A DNA stretch of 64,000 bases from Pseudophaeobacter sp. EL27 (GTDB taxonomy: Bacteria; Pseudomonadota; Alphaproteobacteria; Rhodobacterales; Rhodobacteraceae), in NCBI RefSeq assembly GCF_900313025.1, contig NZ_OMPQ01000005.1, forward strand, positions 186,001 to 250,000, given 5' to 3'. The stretch's first letter is position 1, and each line of letters opens with the position of its first letter. Position numbers and translations under genes: made by a program. Below are positions 9,519-19,949 of this stretch, in pieces. The notes beneath the pieces were generated by a model. It was given only the letters and a program-made list of their open reading frames with translations, ran no database searches and was not told the origin of the DNA.

Positions 9519-10444
9519 GAGGTCTCTCCTGAAACAAGGCCAACAAAGATATCTTCAAGGCTGGACTGACGTGTCGAGACATCCGCCAGCACCAACCCAG
9601 CAGTCGCCACATCGTTCAACAGCGCGGTGATGCCGGTGCGCTCGGCCTTGGTGTCATAGGTATAGATCAAGGTCTCGCCCGTCTCACTCAGCTCCAGATC
9701 ATGGGAGGCAAGGCTGGCGGGTATCTCCGTGATGGGTGCCGAGAGATGCACGCAGAGCTGCTTTTGCCCCAGCTGCGCCATCAGCTTGTCCTTGTCCTGG
9801 ACCAAAAGGATCTGCCCATCGGCAATCACCCCGACCCGGTCGGCAATGGCTTCGGCTTCTTCGATGTAATGGGTCGTCAGAATGATGGTGACACCGCGGT
9901 CTTTCAGCTCCTGCACCACATCCCACATATCCTTGCGCAGCTCGACGTCAACGCCGGCAGTAGGCTCATCCAAGAACAGCACCCGCGGCTCATGCGCCAG
10001 CGCCTTGGCGATCAGCACCCGGCGCTTCATACCGCCAGAGAGCTCTTTGACCTGAGCGTTGCGTTTGTCCCAGAGCGACAGTTTCTTCAGGATATCTTCG
10101 ATCAGCGGCTCGTTCTTGGGTTTGCCAAACAGCCCGCGCGAAAACCGGACCGAGTTGATCACCTTTTCAAAGGGTTCGAGGTTGATTTCTTGTGGTACCA
10201 GCCCAATCAAAGAGCGCGCGGCGCGGAAATCATCGAGGATGCAATGGCCACCAACCTTAACCGATCCAGAGGTGGGCGTGGTGATACCACAGACCGTCGA
10301 GATCAACGTGGTCTTGCCAGCGCCATTGGGCCCCAGTAGAGCAAGGATTTCACCTTCATCAATATCCAGCGACACACCTTTGAGCGCTTCAAAGCCACCC
10401 TCATAAGATTTGCGCAGATCGGAAATGGACAGGATCGCCGCCAT
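9515..10444 (-). CDS. ABC transporter ATP-binding protein (YadG-like)
   Basis: This 309-residue ATPase has Walker [10 protein letters not shown] near residue 38, the Q-loop at LVPQE, the signature LSGGMKRR, Walker B VLFLDEP and the switch histidine in TTHY. The C-terminal 80 residues form the extra domain seen in drug/lipid exporter ATPases of the DrrA/YadG type. It precedes and overlaps the ABC-2 permease. Confidence 0.93.
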   Translation of the reverse strand: MAAILSISDLRKSYEGGFEALKGVSLDIDEGEILALLGPNGAGKTTLISTVCGITTPTSGSVKVGGHCILDDFRAARSLIGLVPQEINLEPFEKVINSVRFSRGLFGKPKNEPLIEDILKKLSLWDKRNAQVKELSGGMKRRVLIAKALAHEPRVLFLDEPTAGVDVELRKDMWDVVQELKDRGVTIILTTHYIEEAEAIADRVGVIADGQILLVQDKDKLMAQLGQKQLCVHLSAPITEIPASLASHDLELSETGETLIYTYDTKAERTGITALLNDVATAGLVLADVSTRQSSLEDIFVGLVSGETS

Positions 10445-10594
10445 GAGACCTCCGTTGATAGATCAATATGGCCGAGCCTAGCGAGGGCACAGACATATCG
10501 CCAGTGGTAGGGTGCGCAGACACATGTGCGCCTGCGCAGGGTCTTTCGGAATGTAGGCCTGTTACAGACCGCCGTCTGTTACTCGGATCACAGA

Positions 10595-11116
10595 TCAGTT
10601 GCCGGTGATCTTCTTGAACCAGCCTTTTTTCTCGCCGGCCTCACCTTCGGCCTCTTCGCCTTCGGCATCCGGCTCTTCCGGGGCCAGGTGAGTTTGCAGA
10701 TTGACAAAAAACTGATCGGCCATCTTTTTGGCGAAGCCATCAATGATCCGACTGCCCAGCTGGGCCAGCTTGCCGCCGACTTTGGCCTCAACCTCATAGG
10801 ACAGCAATGTGCCTGTCTCAGAGGTCGCAAGGCTGACCACCGCGCCGCCCTTGGCAAACCCCGCAGCGCCGCCCTTGCCTTCGCCGGTGATGGTGAGCTT
10901 TTCGTTCTCGATCAGATCAGACAGGGTGACCTGCCCCTTGAAGGTGGCCTTCACCGGGCCGACCTTTTGCGTCACCGAAGCCTCAAAGCCCTCCTCGACG
11001 CTGCCACTAACCTCCTGCGCGCCCGGCACGCAGGCCTTCAGAACCTCGGGGTTCGAGAGGGCGGCATAGACCTCGGCCGGGGGGGCGGCAATCTCTTTGC
11101 TGTCACTCATCTTCAT
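10595..11116 (-). CDS. CoxG-like SRPBCC protein (carbon monoxide dehydrogenase subunit G family)
   Basis: The product of 173 residues begins MKMSDSKEIAAPPAEVY, the START/SRPBCC fold of the CoxG family, and continues with the KVGPVKATFKG and YEVEAKVGGKLAQLGSR segments typical of the family. CoxG recruits the CO-dehydrogenase maturation AAA protein to the membrane, but many alphaproteobacteria carry paralogues away from cox genes, and no cox gene is seen here. The start at 11116 is preceded by AAGGAGG at good spacing; the longer frame to 11305 is rejected. The acidic tail ends in a Trp/Lys-rich segment that could contact membrane. Confidence 0.82.
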   Translation of the reverse strand: MKMSDSKEIAAPPAEVYAALSNPEVLKACVPGAQEVSGSVEEGFEASVTQKVGPVKATFKGQVTLSDLIENEKLTITGEGKGGAAGFAKGGAVVSLATSETGTLLSYEVEAKVGGKLAQLGSRIIDGFAKKMADQFFVNLQTHLAPEEPDAEGEEAEGEAGEKKGWFKKITGN

Positions 11117-11273
11117 GGCGGGGCCTCCTTTGGGCTGGCAGCGAGACAAAGCAAGATCGCTGGGATCCACCTCTGCCTCGCTGCCACGTGGTTTGAACTC
11201 TTTCCCTAGACCTAGCCGACCCAGAGCCCCCCTGCCAAGATGCAAGCCGACAGCTGCCCTGATCACCGGGGAT

Positions 11274-12227
11274 TTAACGCAGCGTTGGAAGGCCCAAATG
11301 ATCAACCACGGCTGCGATCACACCCTCATCTCGCAGTATGCGGTTATGGCCAAGCCCATCTGTTACCTCCAGCCGCGCCACCTCCCAATCTCTCGCCAGT
11401 TCTTCGACCTCCATCAGTGGAATGATGCGATCGGCATTGTCGTGCAGGATCAGGGCCGGCAGCGACAGCCGGCGGATGAGCGTGCTTGCCTTGAGCGCCG
11501 AGAAGGGCAGGCCATAGCGAGCCTCCACCCGTTTTTGCGCCCGGTTTGCCACCTCTGGTGAAAACCCGAGTTGTGCGGCAAGGCGCCGAATGAAGCTTTC
11601 CAGATCCGGCGTCGGCGCCAAAAGCGCCAGTCGATCCGCCTGCATTCCCTTGGTTAGAGCCGCAATTGCTGCCGCTGCCCCATTGGAATGGGCAACCACA
11701 CCCGCCAGAGGTCCAAGCCGGGCAGCGACCTCCCGGGTGACCTCCAGCATTTCCGGCAGCGAGCTGCGATTGCCTGCAGCCCCGCCATGTGCCGGGGCGT
11801 CAAAGGCAACAACCCGGTATCCGGCGGCCACCAGAGGCGCCGCAAAGCCGCCCATCTGTCCGGCGCGCCCGCCAAAGCCATGCACCAGCAACACAGTTGG
11901 CAGCGGCGCCTCGTCCCGCACGCCTGACAGCGGCTGCGTGCCGAGCCACTCATAAAGTGGCACCTGCTCACCGCTGGCCAGCCTCAACGGGGTGGCTGTC
12001 GCCTGCAACAGCCAGTCGCGCTCATGCCGGGGTAATTTCTGCCGCCCCGGACGGGTAAAGAAATAGGCAAACAAACGCGCCGCCAAACCGGGGCTAATTC
12101 TGCTGAGGCCAGATGTGATGAGCTGAAACCATTTGGGGGTTTTGCTGCGGGCGGATTGGGATTTGGTATGGGCTGCCGGGCCCACCACAGAGCTGACAGA
12201 CTGGCGGGCGGGTGAAGTCGTGACCAT
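11274..12227 (-). CDS. Alpha/beta-fold hydrolase
   Basis: This 317-residue alpha/beta hydrolase has the oxyanion segment LLVHGFGGRAGQM, a nucleophile elbow AHSNGA (serine where G-x-S-x-G is usual, first Gly replaced by Ala), a late acid in LHDNADRIIP and a histidine in GLGHNRIL. An N-terminal 60-residue basic extension precedes the fold. The substrate is unknown. It is divergent from the HxlR regulator at 12375, so that regulator may control it. Confidence 0.85.
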   Translation of the reverse strand: MVTTSPARQSVSSVVGPAAHTKSQSARSKTPKWFQLITSGLSRISPGLAARLFAYFFTRPGRQKLPRHERDWLLQATATPLRLASGEQVPLYEWLGTQPLSGVRDEAPLPTVLLVHGFGGRAGQMGGFAAPLVAAGYRVVAFDAPAHGGAAGNRSSLPEMLEVTREVAARLGPLAGVVAHSNGAAAAIAALTKGMQADRLALLAPTPDLESFIRRLAAQLGFSPEVANRAQKRVEARYGLPFSALKASTLIRRLSLPALILHDNADRIIPLMEVEELARDWEVARLEVTDGLGHNRILRDEGVIAAVVDHLGLPTLR

Positions 12228-12374
12228 CTTGCGGCCTCCTGAATTGTCGGTGCCATTCTACTTTGGCTTGGCGATGCATTCCCCTTGTGGGGTCGAATCA
12301 AAACTAAGTTCTTTTTTGGAACCTATTATCAGTTCCAATTGAGAACTCTGTCAATCCGTGTTAGGAATCAGCTC

Positions 12375-12881
12375 ATGAAATGGCATGATCTCAATGGTGA
12401 CACCTGCCCGCTCGCCCGCGCTATGGGCGTGGTCGGGGATCGATGGACATTGCTCATCCTGCGGGAATGTTTCCTTGGGGTGCGCCGATTTGACGGGTTC
12501 CAGAAGCGTCTGGGCGTGACCCGGCACCTGCTGGCGGAACGGCTGAAACGGCTGGAGGCCATGGGGGTGCTGGAACGGCGCCCCTATCAGGAACGCCCCC
12601 TGCGCCACGAATACCGGCTGACCGCCGCGGGGAAAGACTTTGCCCCGGTGCTATTGGCGATGCAGGACTGGGCGCAGCACAATCTGCCCAGCGAGGCCGC
12701 TGCCCCCTTTGCCTTTGTCACCCGCGACAGCGGCGCAGAGGTGGATCCGGTTCTGACCGACAGGCACACAGGACAGGAGTTGAATCACCGGACTGTTCTG
12801 ATGGTCCCGGCAACTGCCGCAGCCTCCAAGGTGATAGAGACGAACCGCGCGGCATCGCGCAGCAGCACCGACAGCAGTTGA
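12375..12881 (+). CDS. HxlR-family transcriptional regulator
   Basis: Winged-helix regulator of 168 residues. The HxlR signature is clear at the N-terminus: CPLARAMGVVGDRWTLLILRE, then LGVTRHLLAERLKRLEAMGVLER as the recognition helix and wing region. The chosen ATG at 12375 gives MKWHDLNGDTC, a typical HxlR start with an early cysteine that could sense redox or electrophiles; the longer frame from 12285 lacks support. Divergent from the alpha/beta hydrolase gene, which is the natural candidate target. Confidence 0.87.
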   Translation: MKWHDLNGDTCPLARAMGVVGDRWTLLILRECFLGVRRFDGFQKRLGVTRHLLAERLKRLEAMGVLERRPYQERPLRHEYRLTAAGKDFAPVLLAMQDWAQHNLPSEAAAPFAFVTRDSGAEVDPVLTDRHTGQELNHRTVLMVPATAAASKVIETNRAASRSSTDSS

Positions 12882-12910
12882 CCTAAGGGTCGTGCCACGG
12901 AGCTTGAGTA

Positions 12911-12940
12911 AAAAAGGGGGCGCATCGCTGCCCCCCTTTC
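12911..12940. terminator. Bidirectional intrinsic terminator
   Basis: AAAGGGGG and CCCCCCTTT flank a short loop between two convergent genes, the HxlR regulator and the enoyl-CoA hydratase. A-rich and T-rich flanks allow it to work in both directions. Confidence 0.8.
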
Positions 12941-12967
12941 TGGTTTTGGGACTGTCGGGATCACCGC

Positions 12968-13828
12968 CTAACGGTTGCCCTTTGGGATTTCCTCGTTTGT
13001 GGTCCAGTCAAAGGTGCCCTCATCCCGTTCCCGCACGGCCTGCTTCCAGCCCATCTCTTCTGAGCGCGCCTTGAAATTCAGCCCCTCCGGCGAGTGCCGG
13101 GTGATACCGTCAAAGATTGTCGCCAAACGCTGTGTTTGCATCAGTCCGGTTTGCTCAATCGCCTGATTAATCACCATTTTCTGCATCGCCAGTTGATTGA
13201 TCGGCACCGTTGACATCCGCGCCGCCATGGCCTCGACCGTGTCGTCCAGATCCGCCATGGGCACCGCCTGCATTACCAGCCCCATATCTGCGGCCTCGCG
13301 CCCCGAGATCTTATCGCCGGTGAACAACATCCGTTTGGCGCGCTCTGCCCCGAGACGGTAGACCCACATGGCCGTGGTTGGGCAGCCCCAGACCCGCGTC
13401 GGCATGTATCCAATCTGCGCTTCCTCAGCCATGATGGTCATATCGGCGCAAAGCGCGATGTCAGATCCACCCGCCACGGCAGCCCCATGCACCTTGCACA
13501 ACACGGGCTTGACCGCCCGCCACAGCGACATGAAGTGCTGGGTGTTTTCCCACATAAAACGGTAGTCTTTGATCGGGTCCCAGGGCATCTCCTGTGTTGC
13601 AGCCCCTGACCCATTGCCCTCGGCATAAAAGGTCAGATCATAGCCGGCACAAAAAGCATCGCCCGCGCCCGAAAGCACCATGACATGCACACCCGGATCG
13701 GCATCCGCCTGCGTCACGGCGGCGGCCAGATCCCTGGGCAATTGATCGTTGATGGCATTCATGACCTCTGGCCGGTTGAGCGTAATCCGCGCAATCCGGC
13801 CAGTTTTCTCATAGGCAACTGTCGACAT
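12968..13828 (-). CDS. Enoyl-CoA hydratase/isomerase family protein
   Basis: Crotonase-fold protein of 286 residues. The oxyanion-hole segments are visible: GAGDAFCAGYDL near residue 55, and HGAAVAGGSDIALCADMTIM near residue 115, followed by AQIGYMP where the catalytic acid region lies. It would hydrate or isomerise an acyl-CoA in beta-oxidation-like catabolism. It lies next to pobA but on a separate transcript unit as far as spacing shows (100 bp), so its substrate is not set by context. Confidence 0.88.
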   Translation of the reverse strand: MSTVAYEKTGRIARITLNRPEVMNAINDQLPRDLAAAVTQADADPGVHVMVLSGAGDAFCAGYDLTFYAEGNGSGAATQEMPWDPIKDYRFMWENTQHFMSLWRAVKPVLCKVHGAAVAGGSDIALCADMTIMAEEAQIGYMPTRVWGCPTTAMWVYRLGAERAKRMLFTGDKISGREAADMGLVMQAVPMADLDDTVEAMAARMSTVPINQLAMQKMVINQAIEQTGLMQTQRLATIFDGITRHSPEGLNFKARSEEMGWKQAVRERDEGTFDWTTNEEIPKGNR

Positions 13829-13927
13829 GTCTCTCTCCCTGATTTGTATTCAGGAAATCATGCCCCTTGCCATGCGGCCAGTCCCAATGGGCCGGGGTCT
13901 CCCCGACCTACGTGGCGTCAGATGGGT

Positions 13928-15226
<1,299 letters not shown>

Positions 15227-16084
15227 ATGAACCCCGCCTCGCATATCAGCAGCTACAACCTGTTTGGTGAAACCGCAGAACTGGCGGATGTGCTGCATGT
15301 TGAGACAATTCGCTCCCGCTCGGCCCTGCATGATTGGCGACTGAAGGCCCATCGCCACGCCCGGTTGCACCAGTTGCTGTTCCTGACAAATGGCAGTGGC
15401 CTGGCAGAGATCGACGGCAAATCGCAGCCCATTCCAACCGGCAGCCTGGTCAATATTCCGCGCGGCGTGGTGCATGGTTATGACTTTGCGCCGGAAACCC
15501 GCGGCTGGGTGGTGACGCTGACCTCTGATCTGCTGGATCACTGCATACAGGCCAGCGAAGGGGTGCGCGCACCGCTGGAACAGGCCGCAATCCTGCCGCT
15601 CCCTCCCGAGCTGGGTGCGCTGGCGGCGCACCTGTTTGATGAATACCACCGACAGGATTTTGCCCGCGCGCAGGTCTTGCGATCCCTTGCCGGCGCCCTG
15701 ATCGCCCTGACCGCCCGCGCCATATTTGAAGCTGACAGCGCCAATCACCAAAGGGCGGGAAATCCACTGTTCACCCGTTTTGAGGAAATGATCGAACGGG
15801 ATTTTCGCAAACGTCGCCCGCTGACTGATTATGCCCGGGAACTGGCGATTTCCCCGACCCACCTCAACCGGATCGCCCATCAATCCGCCGGCCAGGCCGC
15901 CTCGCAATTGATCAACGAACGCATGTTGCGAGAGGCGCGCCGGATGCTGATCTACACCAATCTGACCGCCGCAGAGATTGCCTATGATCTGGGGTTTTCC
16001 GATCCGGCACATTTTAGCCGGGTCTTTAGCAAAGGCACCGGCACCCCGCCAAAGCTGTTTCGCAAAAAGGTCAGCGAGGCCTAG
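15227..16084 (+). CDS. pobR: AraC-family transcriptional activator of pobA (PobR-like)
   Basis: This 285-residue regulator has an N-terminal cupin-like sensor half (HQLLFLTNGSGLAEIDG, IPRGVVHGY) and a C-terminal double helix-turn-helix of the AraC/XylS type (LAISPTHLNRIAHQ, then AAEIAYDLGFSDPAHFSRVFSK). Its divergence from pobA makes it the likely 4-hydroxybenzoate-responsive activator. The ATG at 15227 is used; an ATG five codons upstream is possible. Its stop overlaps the stop of the convergent tetR gene in the palindrome CTAG. Confidence 0.87.
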   Translation: MNPASHISSYNLFGETAELADVLHVETIRSRSALHDWRLKAHRHARLHQLLFLTNGSGLAEIDGKSQPIPTGSLVNIPRGVVHGYDFAPETRGWVVTLTSDLLDHCIQASEGVRAPLEQAAILPLPPELGALAAHLFDEYHRQDFARAQVLRSLAGALIALTARAIFEADSANHQRAGNPLFTRFEEMIERDFRKRRPLTDYARELAISPTHLNRIAHQSAGQAASQLINERMLREARRMLIYTNLTAAEIAYDLGFSDPAHFSRVFSKGTGTPPKLFRKKVSEA

Positions 16085-16719
16085 ACCAGCGCCTGAACCT
16101 CGCCAGATGGCGTGGTCATCCCGGCAAAGACGAGCTGCAGATATTGCTCTGCGATCTCCTCCTGCGGCACCGGGTTATCCACCCGATTCCAATGGGGGAT
16201 CCAGTTCAGCGCCCCAAAGACCGCCGCCGATACCAGGCGCGGATCACAGGGCCGCAGGCTGCCCTCGGCAACGCCCTGCTTGATCAGGCTGCGCAGTTGG
16301 AAATCCACCTCAGCCTTGCTGTCCCGCAGCGCTTTGCGCCGTTCCGGCGACAGACTGTGTTCGCGCACCATGGCAATTGTGGCCCCCAGATCGGTGGAGA
16401 CCCAGGCGCAATAGCCCCGGATCAGCAGTGTGATGCGGGCGATCACCGGCAGGCCGGGGTCTTGGCTCTGCGCCATGGTCTCCCCCAGAACCTCCAGCCC
16501 CTGCTGGTGGCAGCCAAAGAGAATGTCCTCTTTGCTTTGCACATAATAGTAGATGGTCCGCTTGGTGATATTGAGCGCCGCTGCGATATCCTCCAGCGAG
16601 GTCTGCTCGTAGCCGTGATCATTGAACAATCGTGCCCCGGCCTGCAAAACCGCTTGCCGTTTCGCCTCCCGCTGCGCATCGCGACTCGCGCCTGGTGTGG
16701 TCCAGCTCTTATTGCCCAT
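16081..16719 (-). CDS. TetR-family transcriptional regulator
   Basis: This 212-residue TetR regulator has its DNA-binding helix-turn-helix at about residues 18-65 (AGARLFNDHGYEQTSLEDIA, then ITKRTIYYYVQSKEDIL). The C-terminal ligand domain is typical in length for regulators of acyl-CoA degradation. It is divergent from the six-gene thiolase operon starting at 16929, so repression of that operon, relieved by an acyl-CoA intermediate, is the likely role. Confidence 0.88.
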   Translation of the reverse strand: MGNKSWTTPGASRDAQREAKRQAVLQAGARLFNDHGYEQTSLEDIAAALNITKRTIYYYVQSKEDILFGCHQQGLEVLGETMAQSQDPGLPVIARITLLIRGYCAWVSTDLGATIAMVREHSLSPERRKALRDSKAEVDFQLRSLIKQGVAEGSLRPCDPRLVSAAVFGALNWIPHWNRVDNPVPQEEIAEQYLQLVFAGMTTPSGEVQALV

Positions 16720-16928
16720 TGTGCCGATCTGCCTTCAACAAATTCACCAATTCCCGCCGCCATCCTCGGCCTGCCCGACCTGATGCAGCCCATATGACGC
16801 CCGGTAATTACACCCATCAGTTACATGAAACTTGACCTCTTGCCCAGCCCCGGCAAAAAGTAACCAAGAAGTGTAAATCCGCCGACACGCAGCACCTGCG
16901 TCCAAAACTGCAGCAAGGAGAGAGACCA
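16720..16928. promoter_or_regulatory. tetR-thiolase operon divergent promoter region
   Basis: This 209-bp gap separates the TetR gene from the catabolic operon. It holds an 8-bp palindrome GTAATTAC at 16804-16811 and an inverted pair GTTAC (16820-16824) and GTAAC (16860-16864), candidate operator elements. AAGGAGAGAGACC just before 16929 is the ribosome binding site of the thiolase gene. Confidence 0.4.
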
Positions 16929-18113
16929 ATGTCATCAGAGGTACTGGTTGCCGGAGTGGGCATGACCAAATTTGCCAAGCCCGGTCAAAACGCCCCCTAT
17001 ACCGAAATGGGCGCCGCCGCGCTGCGCGATGCGCTTGCCGATGCCGACTTGCCCTATGATGCGGTTCAGCAGGCCTATGCGGGCTATGTCTACGGCGATA
17101 GCACCTGCGGGCAGGCGGTGCTCTACAAGGTCGGCATGACCGGTATTCCGGTGATGAATGTGAACAACAACTGCTCCACCGGCTCAACCGCGCTGTTCAT
17201 GGCGCGCCAGGCGGTGCAGTCCGGTGCCGTGGACGTGGCGCTGGCCCTTGGGTTCGAACATATGCAGCCCGGTGCGCTGACCTCGCATTGGACCGACCGC
17301 CCCAGCCCCTTTGATGCCTTTGACGCTGAGACCGACGACCTGGTGGGCCATCCCGAAATCCCGCTGGCGCTGCGCTACTTTGGTGGGGCCGGCAAATCCC
17401 ACATGGAAAAACACGGCTCCTCCCTCACCGATCTGGCCCGTATCCGCGCCAAGGCCAGCCGCCATGCGGTGAACAACCCGCTGGCCCTGTTCCGCCAGGA
17501 GCTGACGCCTGAGGACGTACTGCAAAGCCCGATGATCTGGGAGGGCGTAATGACCCGGCTGATGGCCTGCCCGCCCACCTGTGGTGCCGCAGCAGCCATT
17601 ATTGTCAGCGAGGACTACGCCAAAAAACACGGGCTGAACCAAGCAGTGCGCATCAGCGGTCAGGCCATGACCACAGATTATGCCTCCACATTTGAAGCCC
17701 ATGACATGATGCAACTGGTGGGCTACGACATGACCGCCGCTGCTGTCAAACAGGTGCAGGAGCAGACCGGCATCTCCATCGATGACGTTGATGTGGTCGA
17801 GCTGCACGACTGTTTTGCCCATAATGAGATGATCACCTACGAGGGTCTGGGTCTCTGCCCCGAGGGGGGTGCCAGCAGGTTTATCACTGATGGCGACAAT
17901 ACCTATGGCGGCAAGTTTGTGACCAACCCCTCGGGCGGGCTGTTGTCCAAGGGCCATCCTCTGGGAGCCACGGGTCTGGCCCAGTGCTACGAGCTGACAC
18001 GGCAATTGCGTGGCACGGCGGGGCCAACCCAGGTTGAGGGCGCACGCACTGCACTGCAGCACAACCTCGGTCTGGGTGGCGCCTGCGTTGTCACGCTGTA
18101 CCAAGCCGCCTGA
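16929..18113 (+). CDS. SCP2-type thiolase / lipid-transfer protein
   Basis: This 394-residue member of the SCP-x thiolase (lipid-transfer protein) group has nucleophile Cys82 in NNNCSTGSTAL, the ELHDCFAHNE segment and the C-terminal SKGHPLGATGLAQ with its active-site histidine. These enzymes perform thiolytic or retro-aldol cleavage of branched or bulky acyl-CoA chains. It opens the operon thiolase - two hydratase halves - SDR - CoA transferase - acyl-CoA dehydrogenase, which together form a complete beta-oxidation-like cycle for an unusual acyl chain. The substrate cannot be read from sequence. Confidence 0.9.
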   Translation: MSSEVLVAGVGMTKFAKPGQNAPYTEMGAAALRDALADADLPYDAVQQAYAGYVYGDSTCGQAVLYKVGMTGIPVMNVNNNCSTGSTALFMARQAVQSGAVDVALALGFEHMQPGALTSHWTDRPSPFDAFDAETDDLVGHPEIPLALRYFGGAGKSHMEKHGSSLTDLARIRAKASRHAVNNPLALFRQELTPEDVLQSPMIWEGVMTRLMACPPTCGAAAAIIVSEDYAKKHGLNQAVRISGQAMTTDYASTFEAHDMMQLVGYDMTAAAVKQVQEQTGISIDDVDVVELHDCFAHNEMITYEGLGLCPEGGASRFITDGDNTYGGKFVTNPSGGLLSKGHPLGATGLAQCYELTRQLRGTAGPTQVEGARTALQHNLGLGGACVVTLYQAA

Positions 18114-18125
18114 GGGGACTAGCGC

Positions 18126-18572
18126 ATGATTGACAGATCCTTCATTGGCCGCAGCTTTCCATCGCTGACAACAGGGGTGGAGGCCGGCCGACTGCGGGCC
18201 TTTGCCCGTGCCACCGGCCAGCGCAACCCGATCTATTGGGACAGCGCCGCAGCTCAGGCTGCAGGCTACCGCGACATTCCCGCACCGCTGACCTTTGTCT
18301 TCACACTCGATCTGGAACGCGATGACCCCTTTTATTTCATCAATGAGATGAAAATCGAACTGGCCCATGTGCTGCACGGCGAGCAGAGTTTTACCTATGG
18401 GGTTCCAATCTGCGCCGGGGATGAGGTCACCCTGATCAGCAAGGTCGTGGATATCTACGACAAGAAGGGCGGCGCGATGGAGTTTGTCATCCTGGAAACC
18501 AGCGCGCAGAACCAGTTGGGCGAAGACCTGGGCTCCATGACCCGCACAATCGTTGTGAGGAACCCAAAATGA
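18126..18572 (+). CDS. FAS1-like / MaoC N-terminal hot-dog dehydratase subunit
   Basis: This 148-residue single hot-dog domain resembles the N-terminal, non-catalytic half of MaoC-type double hot-dog hydratases (GRSFPSLTTGVEAGRLRAFARATGQRNPIYWD). With the next gene, a catalytic MaoC domain, it probably forms a heterodimeric enoyl-CoA hydratase, as in HadAB or steroid-degrading ChsH1/H2 pairs. The stop overlaps the next start by four bases (ATGA), matching obligate pairing. Confidence 0.83.
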   Translation: MIDRSFIGRSFPSLTTGVEAGRLRAFARATGQRNPIYWDSAAAQAAGYRDIPAPLTFVFTLDLERDDPFYFINEMKIELAHVLHGEQSFTYGVPICAGDEVTLISKVVDIYDKKGGAMEFVILETSAQNQLGEDLGSMTRTIVVRNPK

Positions 18573-18991
18573 GCAGCGTTGAAAACACAGTGACTTTTGC
18601 CTCGGTTCAGGTAGGGGATGAGCTGCCTGCCATCCGCCAGCGCGCCATCAGCCGCACCACCCTGGCGCTCTTTGCCGGGGCCTCGGGCGATCACAACCCG
18701 ATCCATATCGACATCGATTTTGCCAAAGCAGCGGGCATGCCGGATGTCTTTGCCCATGGCATGTTGAACATGGCCTATCTGGGCCATCTGCTGACCGCCT
18801 GGGTACCGCAGAGCGCCGTGCGCGAATTCTCCACTCGTTTTGTGGCCATCACCCAGATCCATGCGGTGGTGACCTGCACGGGCCGTGTGGTGGAGAAACG
18901 CGGGGGCAATCTGGTGGCACTGGAAATTGAGGCCGCCGATCAGAACGGCGAGGTAAAGCTGGCGGGCGAGGCGCTGGTCGAGCTGCCCTAG
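18569..18991 (+). CDS. MaoC-like enoyl-CoA hydratase subunit
   Basis: This 140-residue hot-dog domain carries the R-specific hydratase signature: FAGASGDHNPIHID with the catalytic Asp-His pair around residues 39-44, then FAHGMLNMAYLGHLL. It hydrates trans-2-enoyl-CoA to a 3-hydroxyacyl-CoA. Its translation is coupled to the preceding MaoC-N-like gene, and the product should be oxidised by the SDR encoded next. Confidence 0.88.
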   Translation: MSSVENTVTFASVQVGDELPAIRQRAISRTTLALFAGASGDHNPIHIDIDFAKAAGMPDVFAHGMLNMAYLGHLLTAWVPQSAVREFSTRFVAITQIHAVVTCTGRVVEKRGGNLVALEIEAADQNGEVKLAGEALVELP

Positions 18992-19001
18992 CACATAACG
19001 A

Positions 19002-19080
19002 GGGCAGCGCCCGATCCTGGGTGGGTGCAAAGCGCCCTCCCATGGGGAGGGTCGGGCGCTGCCCAGCGTTCCGCCGGACC
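19002..19080 (+). repeat. Intergenic inverted repeat, copy 1 (family R)
   Basis: The outer arms GGGCAGCGCCCGA (19002-19014) and TCGGGCGCTGCCC (19052-19064) are exact reverse complements. An inner hairpin CCCTCCC/GGGAGGG sits between them and a GCGTTCCGCCGG tail follows. Copies 2 and 3 at 19950 and 50291 share this plan. It lies between the hydratase and SDR genes of the same operon. Confidence 0.85.
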
Positions 19081-19118
19081 GAACATTGCAATCGTCTTTG
19101 ACATAGGACTTACACAAA

Positions 19119-19943
19119 ATGACAAAACTCGCAGGCAAGACAGCCTATATCACCGGCGCCGGACGTGGCATTGGCCGCTCCATCGCGCTGAAACTGGCAG
19201 GCGACGGCGCCAATGTTGTGCTCAATGATCTCGACGTGGAGCCCGCACAGGCGGTTGTGAATGAGATCGAAGCCATGGGCGGCAAGGCCCTGGCCATTCC
19301 CGGCTCGGTTACCGCACCCGGCTTTGCCAATGATTTCATCCAGGCCGGGATCAACAAATTTGGTGGCATCGACATCATCGTCAACAATGCCGGCTACACC
19401 TGGGACAGCTTCATCGGAAAGATGAGTGACCAGCAGTTCGACGCGATGATCGACGTGCACCTGAAAGCCCCCTTCCAGATCCTGCGCGCTGCCGCTCCTT
19501 TCATTGCCGAACAAGCCGCCATCGAGGCCGCTGAGGGACGCGAAGTCTTCCGTAAGGTGGTGAATATCTCGTCTATTGCAGGCACTGGTGGTAATGCGGG
19601 TCAGGCCAACTATTCCTCGGCCAAGGCGGGGATTGTCGGCATGACCAAAACCATGGCCAAGGAATGGGGCCGCTACAAGGTCAACGTCAACGCCGTTGCC
19701 TTTGGCATGATCGCCACCCGCCTGACCGAGGCCACGGATGAGAAAAAATCCATCGAGGTCGAAGGCAACACCGTGGGTATCGGCATCCCTAAGAAGGTGG
19801 TCAAAGGCTTTGAGATGATGATCCCGATTGGACGCGCCGGCACGCCCGAAGAGGCCGCAGGCGGCGTCTACCTGTTCTGCATTCCCGAAAGCAACTACGT
19901 TTCCGGCCAGACGCTGATCGTTGGCGGCGGGCTGACGGCGTAA
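19119..19943 (+). CDS. SDR-family 3-hydroxyacyl-CoA / 3-oxoacyl reductase-type dehydrogenase
   Basis: This 274-residue classical short-chain dehydrogenase has TGAGRGIGRS at residues 12-21, NNAG at the usual place, a catalytic serine in NISSIAG and YSSAK as Y-x3-K. A 20-residue insertion (EGNTVGIGIPKKVVKG) near the substrate loop is like that of the 17-beta-HSD4-type and FabG-like enzymes of acyl-CoA catabolism. In this operon it should oxidise the 3-hydroxyacyl-CoA made by the MaoC pair. It is flanked on both sides by the intergenic repeat. Confidence 0.87.
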   Translation: MTKLAGKTAYITGAGRGIGRSIALKLAGDGANVVLNDLDVEPAQAVVNEIEAMGGKALAIPGSVTAPGFANDFIQAGINKFGGIDIIVNNAGYTWDSFIGKMSDQQFDAMIDVHLKAPFQILRAAAPFIAEQAAIEAAEGREVFRKVVNISSIAGTGGNAGQANYSSAKAGIVGMTKTMAKEWGRYKVNVNAVAFGMIATRLTEATDEKKSIEVEGNTVGIGIPKKVVKGFEMMIPIGRAGTPEEAAGGVYLFCIPESNYVSGQTLIVGGGLTA

Positions 19944-19949
19944 TCCCAA

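Noticed and set aside
10595-11305. Longer start for the CoxG-like gene
   Set aside because: The extra 63 residues lack family similarity, and AAGGAGG sits exactly before the internal ATG at 11116.
17184-18377. 397-codon minus-strand frame
   Set aside because: Antisense to the SCP2-type thiolase, which has all catalytic motifs.
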